A DNA stretch of 10,707 nucleotides from contig JAHDSP010000264.1 of the NCBI GenBank assembly GCA_018432645.1, forward strand, positions 1 through 10,707, read 5' to 3'. The stretch is from Bacteroidales bacterium. GTDB lineage: Bacteria > Bacteroidota > Bacteroidia > Bacteroidales > DTU049. Made by a program: the position numbers and the translations under genes. Position 1 is the first letter of the stretch. Every line of letters begins with the position of its first letter. Under the pieces are notes generated by a model. The model did not search any database. It had not been told where the DNA came from and saw only the letters and a program-made list of their open reading frames with translations. Of the stretch, positions 1-6,395 are shown in pieces.

Positions 1-146
1 ATCAATAATATACCACCATCAGAGTTTGCAAAAGCAGCCATAGATCTAGCAATTTTTTTACTATCTGTAATGGCAAATTTAAAATCTAATTGTTGCCCTT
101 CGCCTTCGCTAATACGTTTATATATATTAAATTCTTCTAAATCCAT
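1..146 (-). CDS. AlbA_2 (Schlafen-type) putative DNA-binding protein, N-terminal fragment
   Basis: Only the first 48 codons are present; the gene continues beyond the left edge. Reading leftward from the ATG at 146-144, the peptide starts MDLEEFNIYKRISEGEGQQL and ends with an AFANSDGGILL segment (residues 38-48). An E-x-x-x-L-D-F-K stretch followed by an alanine-rich helix and A-F-A-N-x-x-G-G is the start pattern of AlbA_2 domains (the Schlafen/divergent-AAA family of proposed nucleic-acid-binding or regulatory proteins). In Bacteroidota such proteins are common, mostly uncharacterised, cytoplasmic proteins. An in-frame TAA lies eight codons upstream of the ATG and no other ATG intervenes, so the start is well limited. 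It is divergent from the DUF368 gene. The family call rests on 48 residues; the domain architecture beyond the edge is unknown. Confidence 0.72.
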   Translation of the reverse strand, partial: MDLEEFNIYKRISEGEGQQLDFKFAITDSKKIARSMAAFANSDGGILL

Positions 147-151
147 ACCTA

Positions 152-159
152 CAAATTTA
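152..159 (-). promoter_or_regulatory. Possible -7 box for the AlbA_2 gene
   Basis: Read on the minus strand, 159 to 152 is TAAATTTG, a full match to the Bacteroidota -7 consensus TAnnTTTG. It ends only five bases before the ATG at 146, so transcription would start at or next to the start codon. No convincing -33 box is visible 18-19 bases upstream. A chance match in AT-rich DNA is quite possible. Confidence 0.3.
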
Positions 160-247
160 CAAATAATTTATTATTTTTTTTATAATATCTTATCACACAT
201 CATATATATAAATATGAATTTATACCTTGAATTCTTATAAATTTTTA

Positions 248-279
248 TTTTAAAATATCAAAAATTTTAGTGAATTTTG
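248..279 (+). promoter_or_regulatory. Promoter of the DUF368 gene
   Basis: TTTTA at 248-252 is followed after 19 bases by GAATTTTG at 272-279, one mismatch from TAnnTTTG. The 16-base stretch from 270, GTGAATTTTGCTAAAA, differs by a single base from 10551-10566 (GTTAATTTTGCTAAAA), which sits at the same place upstream of the dehydrogenase gene. The distance from the box to the ATG at 300 (20 intervening bases) is like that of other genes here. This makes the GTG at 270 part of the promoter rather than a start codon. Confidence 0.55.
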
Positions 280-299
280 CTAAAAATATTTTTGACCTT

Positions 300-1259
300 A
301 TGATAGATTATATGTTGATTTTAAAAGGCATAGCTATGGGTGCGGCTAATGTAATCCCAGGAGTATCAGGTGGTACTATAGCTCTTATAACAAATATTTA
401 TGAAAGATTTATAAATTCTCTAAAAAATTTGAATTTTACTGCTTTAAAATTATTATTTACGGGCAAGATAAAAGAACTCATTAATTATATAGATTTTTAT
501 TTTTTATTACAAGTTTTCTCTGGTGTACTTATAGCATTGTTTACTATTGCTTTTCTTTTAAAATATTTATTTCTACATTATCCTACATACACTTGGGCAT
601 TTTTCTTTGGCTTAATAATTGGGTCATTATGGCTAATTGTTAAAAAATTAAACAAAATGAAATTGTGGGATTGGCTACTATTATTAATCGGAATTTCTAT
701 TCCTGTGATAATGGTTTTTTTGAAACCTATTAATGAAAATGATAATTTATTCTACATTTTATTTTGTGGAATGATCAGTACTTCTGGAATGGTATTGCCA
801 GGTATATCTGGTTCATATTTATTATTATTACTGGGTAATTATAAACTTATCATGCTAGATGCTGTTACTACATTAAATCTTAAAATTTTAATACCTTTTT
901 TAATAGGTTCTATCCTTGGACTAATAATAGTTTCTTATTTTATATCTTTATTACTTAAAAAATATTACAATCAAGTATTAAGTTTACTATCTGGGTTTGT
1001 AATTGGATCATTAGCATTAATATGGCCTTGGAAATATAGTATCGATTACACTCATGGATTATTATTACAAAATAAATTTGGAGCATTAGTAGATGCTAAT
1101 GGTCAATTAATTAATTTTAAACCCTACATTATTAAATATCAATATTTTTTACCAGAAATAGATACTCAGTTTTGGATATCAATACTTTTAATTATAACAG
1201 GTATAATTATAGTAGTAGGCACAGAAATACTCTCTGTGCAAATTGCAAAAAAAAGGTAG
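300..1259 (+). CDS. DUF368 / PopT-family undecaprenyl-phosphate translocase
   Basis: This is a polytopic inner-membrane protein, 319 aa from ATG 300. The open frame extends to a GTG at 270 (329 aa). Numbering from the GTG, the two family signatures are GAANVIPGVSGGT (residues 24-36) and SGMVLPGISGSYL (172-184). These related P-G-[VI]-S-G motifs lie in the two halves of the protein, as expected for an internally duplicated transporter with re-entrant loops. Hydrophobic segments fill most of the chain. DUF368 proteins have been identified as PopT, flipping undecaprenyl phosphate back to the cytoplasmic face for wall and surface-polysaccharide synthesis; applying that role here is by family. I prefer ATG 300: the protein then begins MIDYMLILKGIAMGAAN, as relatives do, and the GTG overlaps a promoter-like box. 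It is monocistronic and converges on arcC with 8 bases between stops. Confidence 0.9.
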   Translation: MIDYMLILKGIAMGAANVIPGVSGGTIALITNIYERFINSLKNLNFTALKLLFTGKIKELINYIDFYFLLQVFSGVLIALFTIAFLLKYLFLHYPTYTWAFFFGLIIGSLWLIVKKLNKMKLWDWLLLLIGISIPVIMVFLKPINENDNLFYILFCGMISTSGMVLPGISGSYLLLLLGNYKLIMLDAVTTLNLKILIPFLIGSILGLIIVSYFISLLLKKYYNQVLSLLSGFVIGSLALIWPWKYSIDYTHGLLLQNKFGALVDANGQLINFKPYIIKYQYFLPEIDTQFWISILLIITGIIIVVGTEILSVQIAKKR

Positions 1260-1267
1260 AAAAAATA

Positions 1268-2212
1268 TTAATCTTTTAAAATCACTGTGCCAGCATCTGG
1301 ATTTTTTAGATTATTAGCATCAGTTATTAAAACATCATTACCACCATTATCTATAAAATAAAGGCCAGCTTTTATTTTTGGTCCCATGCTACCATCTGCG
1401 AAATGTCCTTCTTCTAAATACTTTTTCATTTCTTTAGCTGTAACTTTTTTTAGTTTTACTTGATTAGGTTTATTAAAGTTCAGATAAGCATTTGAAATAT
1501 CAGTGAGAATAAAAAATTCATCAGCATTTATTTTGACGGCAAGAGTAGCAGCAGCTAAATCTTTATCGATAACAGCATCTACTCCCATTAGAGATCCATC
1601 ATCATTTTTAATAACTGGTATACCACCACCACCAGCAGCTATTACTATATTACCAGCCTTAGCTAATTGCTCTATGATAGGCCAATTTAAAATTTCTATT
1701 GGTTTAGGACTGGGAACCACTCTACGAAAGCCTCTTCCGCGAGGATCTGCTTTGAAAGACCAATTAAATTTATCTTGTAAAATGTCAGCTTCTTCTTTAG
1801 AATAATAAGGGCCTACTGGTTTAGTAGGATTAGCAAAAGCTGGATCATTTTTATCAACAATCACTTGAGTAACTACACTGATAATATTTTTTTCGATACC
1901 ATGTTTCAGCAACACATTTTTGAAAGCTTGTTCTATAAGGTAGCCAATGTGTCCTTGAGTTTCAGCTACACATACATGCATAGGAAGGGCGGGTATACCA
2001 TATTTACTTTCACCAGCTTCATTTTGTAGAAGTACATTTCCTACTTGAGGACCATTACCATGCGTGATCACAAGATTATGCCCACGTTCGATAATTGGAA
2101 TTAAATTTTCGCAAGTATCAGTAGCATTTTGTATTTGTTCATCATAGTAACCTTTTTGGTCACCTCTCAGTAGCGCATTACCACCGAATGCAGCCATTAT
2201 TAATTTCCCCAT
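1268..2212 (-). CDS. arcC: Carbamate kinase
   Basis: Cytosolic amino-acid-kinase-fold enzyme (EC 2.7.2.2) that interconverts carbamoyl phosphate + ADP and carbamate + ATP. It usually runs toward ATP at the end of arginine, agmatine or allantoin breakdown. At 314 aa it has the normal family length. Visible landmarks are the N-terminal GGNALL loop (residues 10-15), HGNGPQVG (51-58), the carbamate-kinase-specific DPRGRGFRRVVPSPKP (156-171), the glycine-rich AAGGGGIPV (192-200), GVDAVIDKDLAA (210-221), NADEFFILTD (229-238) and GSMGPKIKAG (274-283). The start ATG at 2212 places the first strand and GGNALL as usual; no Shine-Dalgarno is seen. Neither arginine deiminase nor ornithine carbamoyltransferase is in the window, so the carbamoyl-phosphate source is unknown. 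It follows ppdK on the same strand but a hairpin terminator lies between. Confidence 0.96.
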   Translation of the reverse strand: MGKLIMAAFGGNALLRGDQKGYYDEQIQNATDTCENLIPIIERGHNLVITHGNGPQVGNVLLQNEAGESKYGIPALPMHVCVAETQGHIGYLIEQAFKNVLLKHGIEKNIISVVTQVIVDKNDPAFANPTKPVGPYYSKEEADILQDKFNWSFKADPRGRGFRRVVPSPKPIEILNWPIIEQLAKAGNIVIAAGGGGIPVIKNDDGSLMGVDAVIDKDLAAATLAVKINADEFFILTDISNAYLNFNKPNQVKLKKVTAKEMKKYLEEGHFADGSMGPKIKAGLYFIDNGGNDVLITDANNLKNPDAGTVILKD

Positions 2213-2246
2213 ATTATTTATTTTTTATAATTATTTATAAAACAAA

Positions 2247-2279
2247 TGATAACCAGAGCTACGTAAACTCTGGTTATCA
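2247..2279 (-). terminator. Rho-independent terminator downstream of ppdK
   Basis: A perfect 12-bp inverted repeat, TGATAACCAGAG at 2247-2258 and CTCTGGTTATCA at 2268-2279, encloses a 9-base loop. On the minus strand the stem is followed by TTTGTTTTATAA. It lies 20 bases beyond the ppdK stop and 34 bases before the arcC start, so most ppdK transcription should end here. Confidence 0.85.
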
Positions 2280-2298
2280 ATATTTATTTAAAAATTAT

Positions 2299-5016
2299 TT
2301 ATTCTTTCACAGCAGCTTGAGCAGCAGCTAATTTAGCAATAGGCACACGATATGGGCTACAGCTAACATATGTTAGTCCAAGCATATGACAAAATTCTAC
2401 TGAAGATGGTTCTCCACCGTGCTCACCACATATGCCCAAATGTATATTAGGACGAGTAGCTTTACCACGTTCTACAGCTATTTTCATCAGCTCACCTACG
2501 CTCTCTCTATCTATGATTTGGAAAGGATCAAATTTAATGATTTTTTTATCCAAATAATCTTGTAAGAAAGATCCTACATCATCACGAGAAAAAGCGAAAG
2601 TTAATTGAGTGAGATCATTAGTACCGAAACTAAAGAATTCTGCATATTTAGCCATTTCATCAGCACGTAATGCAGCTCTAGGTATTTCTATCATTGTACC
2701 AAATTCGCAATGAAGTTCATTAAGTTCATATTTAGTTTTTACTTCTTCATAGACTTTTTTTACAATCTCATTTTGATGTTTTAGTTCATTTTCATTGACA
2801 GTAACTGGGATCATTATTTCTGGTTTAGGATTTTTACCTTCTTTTACTAATTCAGCAGCAGCTTCTAAAATAGCTCTCACCTGCATTTCAGTAATTTCTG
2901 GATAACTAACACCTAATCTAACGCCACGATGTCCCATCATAGGGTTATTTTCATGTAACTGCTCAGATCTATTATTTAAATCTTCTATGGTAATATTTAA
3001 TTCTTTAGCTAATCTCTCACGAGCTTCAAGATTTTTAGGAATAAATTCATGCAGTGGAGGATCTAAAGTACGAATAGTAACTGGTAACCCATCCATTACT
3101 TTCAGGGTATTTTTGATATCTTCTTTCACAAAAGGAAATAGTTCATCCAAAGCTCTACGTCTTTCTGTTTCATTATTGCTAATAATCATTTTACGTAATA
3201 TAAAAAGAGGTTTTTCACCGCCTTTACCATAAAACATATGCTCTGTTCTGAAAAGTCCTATACCTTCCGCACCGAAATCGAGAGCTATTTTAGCATCATC
3301 GGGAGTATCAGCATTAGTACGTACACGCAGTACCCTATATTTATCAACTAATTTCATAAATTTAATAAAATAAGGAGTCTCTGCAGGGCTAATCGTAGAT
3401 AGCTGACCTTCATAAACTAGTCCTTTAGTACCATTCAAAGAAATGACATCGCCTTCTCTATAAATACCCACTGCAGTATGCATTTCTTTTTTCTGTAGAC
3501 TAATTTCTATGTCGCTAGCACCTACTATACAGCATTTGCCCCATCCACGAGCTACTAAAGCAGCATGACTAGTCATACCACCTCGAGCAGTTAAAATAGC
3601 AGCAGCAGCACGCATACCATCAATATCTTCTGGATTAGTTTCTTCTCGCACTAATATAACTTTTTCGCCTTTAGCAGTCCACTCTACAGCATCTTTAGAA
3701 GTGAAAACTATTTTACCAAAAGCTCCTCCAGGTCCAGCAGGAAGGCCATGAGCAATAATTTTTGCTTTTGCTTCACTACTAGGATCCAATAATGGATGTA
3801 ATAACTCATCTAATTGATTTGGTTTAACACGTAAAAGAGCAGTTTTTTCATCAATAAGTTTTTCATCAAGCATATCTAATGCCATACGTACAGCAGCTAT
3901 ACCATTACGTTTGCCTACACGACATTGTAGCATCCAAAGATTTCGCTCTTGAATGGTAAACTCTATGTCTAGCATATCTTTATAGTGATTTTCCAGAGTG
4001 TTACGAATATCAACTAATTGTTTATAAATCTCTGGCATAGCTGTTTCTAGTGATGGTAAATGTTTATTATGTTCAGATTTAGTAGCTTCATTCAGAGGAT
4101 AAGGAGTGCGAATACCAGCGACTACATCCTCGCCTTGAGCATTAGGTAGCCATTCACCATAGAACATATTCTCACCAGTAGCGGGATTACGAGTGAAAGC
4201 TACACCAGTAGCTGAATCATCACCCATATTTCCGAAGACCATAGATTGTACTGTAACAGCTGTTCCCCAATCGTCTGGAATACCTTCAATCCTTCTATAT
4301 GACACTGCTCTTTTGCCATTCCAACTTTGGAAAACAGCAAATATTGCACCCCACAATTGTTCCATTGGATCTTCTGGGAAAGGTTTGCCTAGAACTTCTT
4401 TAACTTTAGCACGATAAATATCTACTAATTTTTTCAAATCATCAGCATCGAGCTCTACATCATCTTTAACACCTTTTTGTTTTTTTAATTTTTCTAATTC
4501 AGCTTCCAATTGTTGACGAATGCCTTTGCCTTCTTCTGGTTCTATACCAGCAGCTTTTTCCATAACTACATCGCTATACATCTGAATTAGACGACGTTGA
4601 GAATCATAAACGAAACGTGGATTATTAGTTTTTTTGATTAATCCTTCACGAGTAATATCATTTAATCCAACATTCAATATAGTCTCCATCATCCCAGGCA
4701 TAGATACTCTAGCTCCTGAACGTACAGATACTAATAAAGGATTAGTGGGATCACCAAATTTTGCATTTAAATTTTTTTCTATATGCCTCAAACCCTGCTC
4801 AACCTCATCTTTTAATATTTCAAATAATTGATTTTTACCCAAAGTGTAATATTCAGTACATGCCTCAGTAGAAATAGTAAAACCTGGAGGTACTGGTAAC
4901 CCTAGTAAGTCCATCTCTGCTAAATTGGCACCTTTGCCACCAAGTAAATCTTTTAAATTAGCTGCACCTTCAGCTGATCTTTTCCCAAATACATAAACTC
5001 TTTTTTTCTTTTCCAT
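2299..5016 (-). CDS. ppdK: Pyruvate, phosphate dikinase
   Basis: Cytosolic enzyme (EC 2.7.9.1) that reversibly interconverts pyruvate + ATP + Pi and PEP + AMP + PPi, serving PPi-linked glycolysis or PEP formation. The length of 905 aa is typical. Domains in order are the ATP-grasp domain (about 18-370, starting FGKRSAEGAANLKDLLGGKG and including RSGARVSMPGMM at 99-110 and RNPATGE at 276-282), the swivelling phosphohistidine domain with GGMTSHAAL (479-487, catalytic His484), and the PEP/pyruvate TIM barrel with GTNDLTQ (798-804) and GICGEHGGEP (861-870, general-acid Cys863). Thr482, two residues before His484, matches the threonine targeted by the PPDK regulatory protein in other organisms; no regulator gene is here. 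The end of the ATP-grasp reads LQCRVGKR (363-370) where LQTRNGKR is usual, but Gln and Arg are kept. Transcribed from its own promoter. Confidence 0.98.
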   Translation of the reverse strand: MEKKKRVYVFGKRSAEGAANLKDLLGGKGANLAEMDLLGLPVPPGFTISTEACTEYYTLGKNQLFEILKDEVEQGLRHIEKNLNAKFGDPTNPLLVSVRSGARVSMPGMMETILNVGLNDITREGLIKKTNNPRFVYDSQRRLIQMYSDVVMEKAAGIEPEEGKGIRQQLEAELEKLKKQKGVKDDVELDADDLKKLVDIYRAKVKEVLGKPFPEDPMEQLWGAIFAVFQSWNGKRAVSYRRIEGIPDDWGTAVTVQSMVFGNMGDDSATGVAFTRNPATGENMFYGEWLPNAQGEDVVAGIRTPYPLNEATKSEHNKHLPSLETAMPEIYKQLVDIRNTLENHYKDMLDIEFTIQERNLWMLQCRVGKRNGIAAVRMALDMLDEKLIDEKTALLRVKPNQLDELLHPLLDPSSEAKAKIIAHGLPAGPGGAFGKIVFTSKDAVEWTAKGEKVILVREETNPEDIDGMRAAAAILTARGGMTSHAALVARGWGKCCIVGASDIEISLQKKEMHTAVGIYREGDVISLNGTKGLVYEGQLSTISPAETPYFIKFMKLVDKYRVLRVRTNADTPDDAKIALDFGAEGIGLFRTEHMFYGKGGEKPLFILRKMIISNNETERRRALDELFPFVKEDIKNTLKVMDGLPVTIRTLDPPLHEFIPKNLEARERLAKELNITIEDLNNRSEQLHENNPMMGHRGVRLGVSYPEITEMQVRAILEAAAELVKEGKNPKPEIMIPVTVNENELKHQNEIVKKVYEEVKTKYELNELHCEFGTMIEIPRAALRADEMAKYAEFFSFGTNDLTQLTFAFSRDDVGSFLQDYLDKKIIKFDPFQIIDRESVGELMKIAVERGKATRPNIHLGICGEHGGEPSSVEFCHMLGLTYVSCSPYRVPIAKLAAAQAAVKE

Positions 5017-5038
5017 AATATTAGAATTTTTTGAATTG

Positions 5039-5069
5039 CAAAGTTAATGAGTTTTTTTGAAATTTAAAT
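5039..5069 (-). promoter_or_regulatory. ppdK promoter
   Basis: On the minus strand 5046 to 5039 reads TAACTTTG, an exact TAnnTTTG -7 box. An ATTTA element lies at 5069-5065, 18 bases upstream, in the -33 position. The box ends 22 bases before the ppdK ATG, giving a short leader without a Shine-Dalgarno sequence. Confidence 0.65.
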
Positions 5070-5079
5070 AATAATTGAT

Positions 5080-5097
5080 ATTAATTACTTGAATTTA
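5080..5097 (-). repeat. Dispersed intergenic motif, copy 1
   Basis: On the minus strand this reads TAAATTCAAGTAATTAAT, identical over 18 bases to 6137-6154 (+) and related to 10428-10443 (+, 15 of 16 bases). All three copies lie between genes. This one is about 30 bases upstream of the ppdK -7 box. Function unknown. Confidence 0.5.
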
Positions 5098-5187
5098 TTA
5101 GCTATAAAAATAAAGAAATAAAATAAAAATCTTTGCAGGTGGAATGATTTGTGCCAAGAATTAATTATAAAGTAATTTCATTTATAC

Positions 5188-5218
5188 AAAAAATATTTAG
5201 AAAAATTTATTATCTAAA
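5188..5218 (-). terminator. Weak terminator candidate after the lipoprotein operon
   Basis: TTTAGA at 5196-5201 pairs with TCTAAA at 5213-5218 around an 11-base loop. On the minus strand this is followed by TATTTTTTG. The stem is only 6 bp and AT-rich, so this is the best candidate in the gap after the stop at 5236, not a firm call. Confidence 0.3.
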
Positions 5219-5235
5219 CTCCTATTTCAAATTAT

Positions 5236-5658
5236 TTAATTGTAAATATAAAGATATCTTCCATCAAAATTATTGTTATATAATTTAGCCGGTTTGGTAG
5301 CTGGTCCATTTATTATACTCCCATCAGTTATTAAAAATTTAGATCCACAGCAATCATCTTTTACAAAAAGTAAAGTAGAGTCGTCTACTGCTAATCTTTC
5401 ACAATCTAATAAAGGTTTATATGGACATGCCCTTTCTATAGTAACGAACTCTTCTTGAGATTTTCTATAAATAATTATGCCTTTATATCCACCAGTAATA
5501 TACATATATCCACCAACCACATTAATATCACCATATAGAGCATCATATACATCAATACTTATATTAACTGGTACATAAGGTATATTTTCATCTTCTTTAC
5601 ATGAATTCAACAAAAAAACACATAACAATAAAAAGAAATAAACATTTTTTTTAAACAT
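5236..5658 (-). CDS. Rieske-like small lipoprotein lacking part of the cluster ligand set
   Basis: This 140-aa predicted lipoprotein has a basic N-terminus (FKKN), a hydrophobic core and the lipobox LLNSC, with acylated Cys20. The mature protein begins CKEDE; acidic residues right after the cysteine resemble the surface-export signal of Bacteroidota lipoproteins. The remainder looks like one compact beta-rich domain: VVGGYMYITGGYKGIIIYR (48-65 region), RACPY (76-80) and DDCCGSKFLITDGSIINGPA (101-120), ending FDGRYLYIYN. The order CP-x then CxxxGSxF-x(3)-DG-x(4)-GPA matches the two cluster loops of Rieske [2Fe-2S] domains, but the histidine of CPH is Tyr80 and the CxxH positions read D101-D-C-C104. 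It may be a fold relative without a standard cluster, using Cys78/86/103/104 for disulfides or another metal. Start ATG lies 3 bases after the upstream gene's stop, so the two are co-transcribed. Function unknown. Confidence 0.8.
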   Translation of the reverse strand: MFKKNVYFFLLLCVFLLNSCKEDENIPYVPVNISIDVYDALYGDINVVGGYMYITGGYKGIIIYRKSQEEFVTIERACPYKPLLDCERLAVDDSTLLFVKDDCCGSKFLITDGSIINGPATKPAKLYNNNFDGRYLYIYN

Positions 5659-5661
5659 TCA

Positions 5662-6009
5662 TTACCCTTTTGTCTTAGGAGGTTTATGTTGTTGTTTATA
5701 CTGCCAATTCTTAATCCAACGTTTTAAGAAAAATTCTTTTTTATTTTCTCTATTAAGTTTTGCTTTTTTTTCTGCATCCTTCATTGCTTCTTTAGTTTCA
5801 GAAGTTTGGTTATTCATTTGCTGTTTTACAGCTTTTTGGTATAAAATAGTATCATCCTTTTGGCGTTTCTTTTTTTCTTTTTCAATCTTTTTTTCTTGTT
5901 GACTAATGCTAGTATTTTGGGTTTGACAAGAAAATAGAAACAATGAAAAAATAAAAAATATCGAGAGTATTATAACTTTATTAATCCCAAAAAGTACTTT
6001 ATTTATCAT
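5662..6009 (-). CDS. Small K/E-rich lipoprotein of unknown function
   Basis: I do not recognise a function for this 115-aa protein. It has a lipoprotein signal peptide: basic residues at 4 and 11, hydrophobic IILSIFFIFSLFLF, then the lipobox FLFSC with Cys28. The mature part starts CQTQNTS, without the acidic run seen in its neighbour, so retention on the periplasmic side is more likely. It is almost all charged helix: QQEKKIEKEKKKRQKDD (37-53) and KEAMKDAEKKAKLNRENKK (73-91), then an aromatic-basic segment FFLKRWIKNWQYKQQ (93-107) and a short PP/KTKG tail. There are no catalytic motifs and no cysteines after the lipobox. The positive mature chain could bind membrane, polysaccharide or nucleic acid, but that is inference. 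First gene of a two-gene operon with the Rieske-like lipoprotein and behind a good promoter. Confidence 0.75.
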   Translation of the reverse strand: MINKVLFGINKVIILSIFFIFSLFLFSCQTQNTSISQQEKKIEKEKKKRQKDDTILYQKAVKQQMNNQTSETKEAMKDAEKKAKLNRENKKEFFLKRWIKNWQYKQQHKPPKTKG

Positions 6010-6026
6010 GCAAAATAATTTTTGTA

Positions 6027-6057
6027 CAAAAGTAAAAAATAAATATCAAACATAAAA
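6027..6057 (-). promoter_or_regulatory. Promoter of the two-lipoprotein operon
   Basis: On the minus strand TTTTA at 6057-6053 is followed after 18 bases by TACTTTTG at 6034-6027, an exact TAnnTTTG box. The ATG at 6009 is 17 bases beyond the box. The spacing and -33 sequence match those in front of gyrA and the TPR gene. Confidence 0.6.
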
Positions 6058-6136
6058 AATTTTTTTATTTTATTAATTTAAAATAGTTCATTGTAGAGTG
6101 ATCGAAATTTTGGATTTTTGTATAAAATTTTTACAC

Positions 6137-6154
6137 TAAATTCAAGTAATTAAT
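6137..6154 (+). repeat. Dispersed intergenic motif, copy 2
   Basis: TAAATTCAAGTAATTAAT, an exact inverted match to 5080-5097. It lies 10 bases before the palindromic element at 6164-6352, so it could mark an insertion flank. No matching copy is seen on the element's right side. Confidence 0.5.
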
Positions 6155-6163
6155 GCTACTTTT

Positions 6164-6352
6164 TCAGGGCTAAAGCCCAAACCTTTTCTATGTTTTATTA
6201 TCTGACCTGAAAGTCATAGTTATACAATTATTTGCTGACTTATATAATGGTCAGTTCTATATATCGATAATAGCCTATCTCACTCTTACTTTCATTAAAC
6301 AAGACCTTTAGGTCGTGGCCTTAATAAATATGAAGATGGGCTTTAGCCCTGA
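6164..6352. mobile_element. Palindromic, gene-less REP/Y1-transposase-associated-like element
   Basis: This 189-bp segment is bounded by a perfect 16-bp inverted repeat, TCAGGGCTAAAGCCCA at 6164-6179 and TGGGCTTTAGCCCTGA at 6337-6352. Each arm is itself a hairpin (GGGCT-2-AGCCC). Inside are an imperfect GACCTGAAAGTC (6204-6215), CTGAC/GTCAG arms at 6235-6239 and 6250-6254, and the perfect palindrome GACCTTTAGGTC (6303-6314). Nested GGGCTnnAGCCC and GACCTnnAGGTC hairpins commonly flank Y1/REP-associated transposase genes in Bacteroidota. Here the space between the inner palindromes is only about 90 bases and shows no transposase coding sequence. The natural reading is a deletion remnant or a non-autonomous copy. 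The family link is from memory of such repeats, not from a search; no target duplication is evident. Confidence 0.6.
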
Positions 6353-6395
6353 TAATTCTTTATGAATCTGAACTTAAGATTACCTGTTTTCCGCA

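Noticed and set aside
1257..1285. Possible bidirectional terminator between the DUF368 gene and arcC
   Set aside because: Only weak A/T pairing is visible around the 8-base gap; no stable stem with a T-run could be drawn.
1503..1805. 100-codon plus-strand open frame
   Set aside because: It lies wholly inside arcC on the opposite strand, with no promoter or recognisable protein; a shadow of the real gene.
4193..4831. Two plus-strand open frames (4193-4417, 4634-4831)
   Set aside because: Both are antisense to well-conserved ppdK coding sequence and show no family features.
5144..5164. Mini-ORF MICAKN behind GGTGGA
   Set aside because: Six codons only, no homology to a known leader peptide, and no regulated gene follows on the plus strand.
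6216..6302. Remnant of a transposase gene inside the palindromic element
   Set aside because: About 87 bases with no frame resembling a Y1 transposase and no HUH motif; called gene-less.
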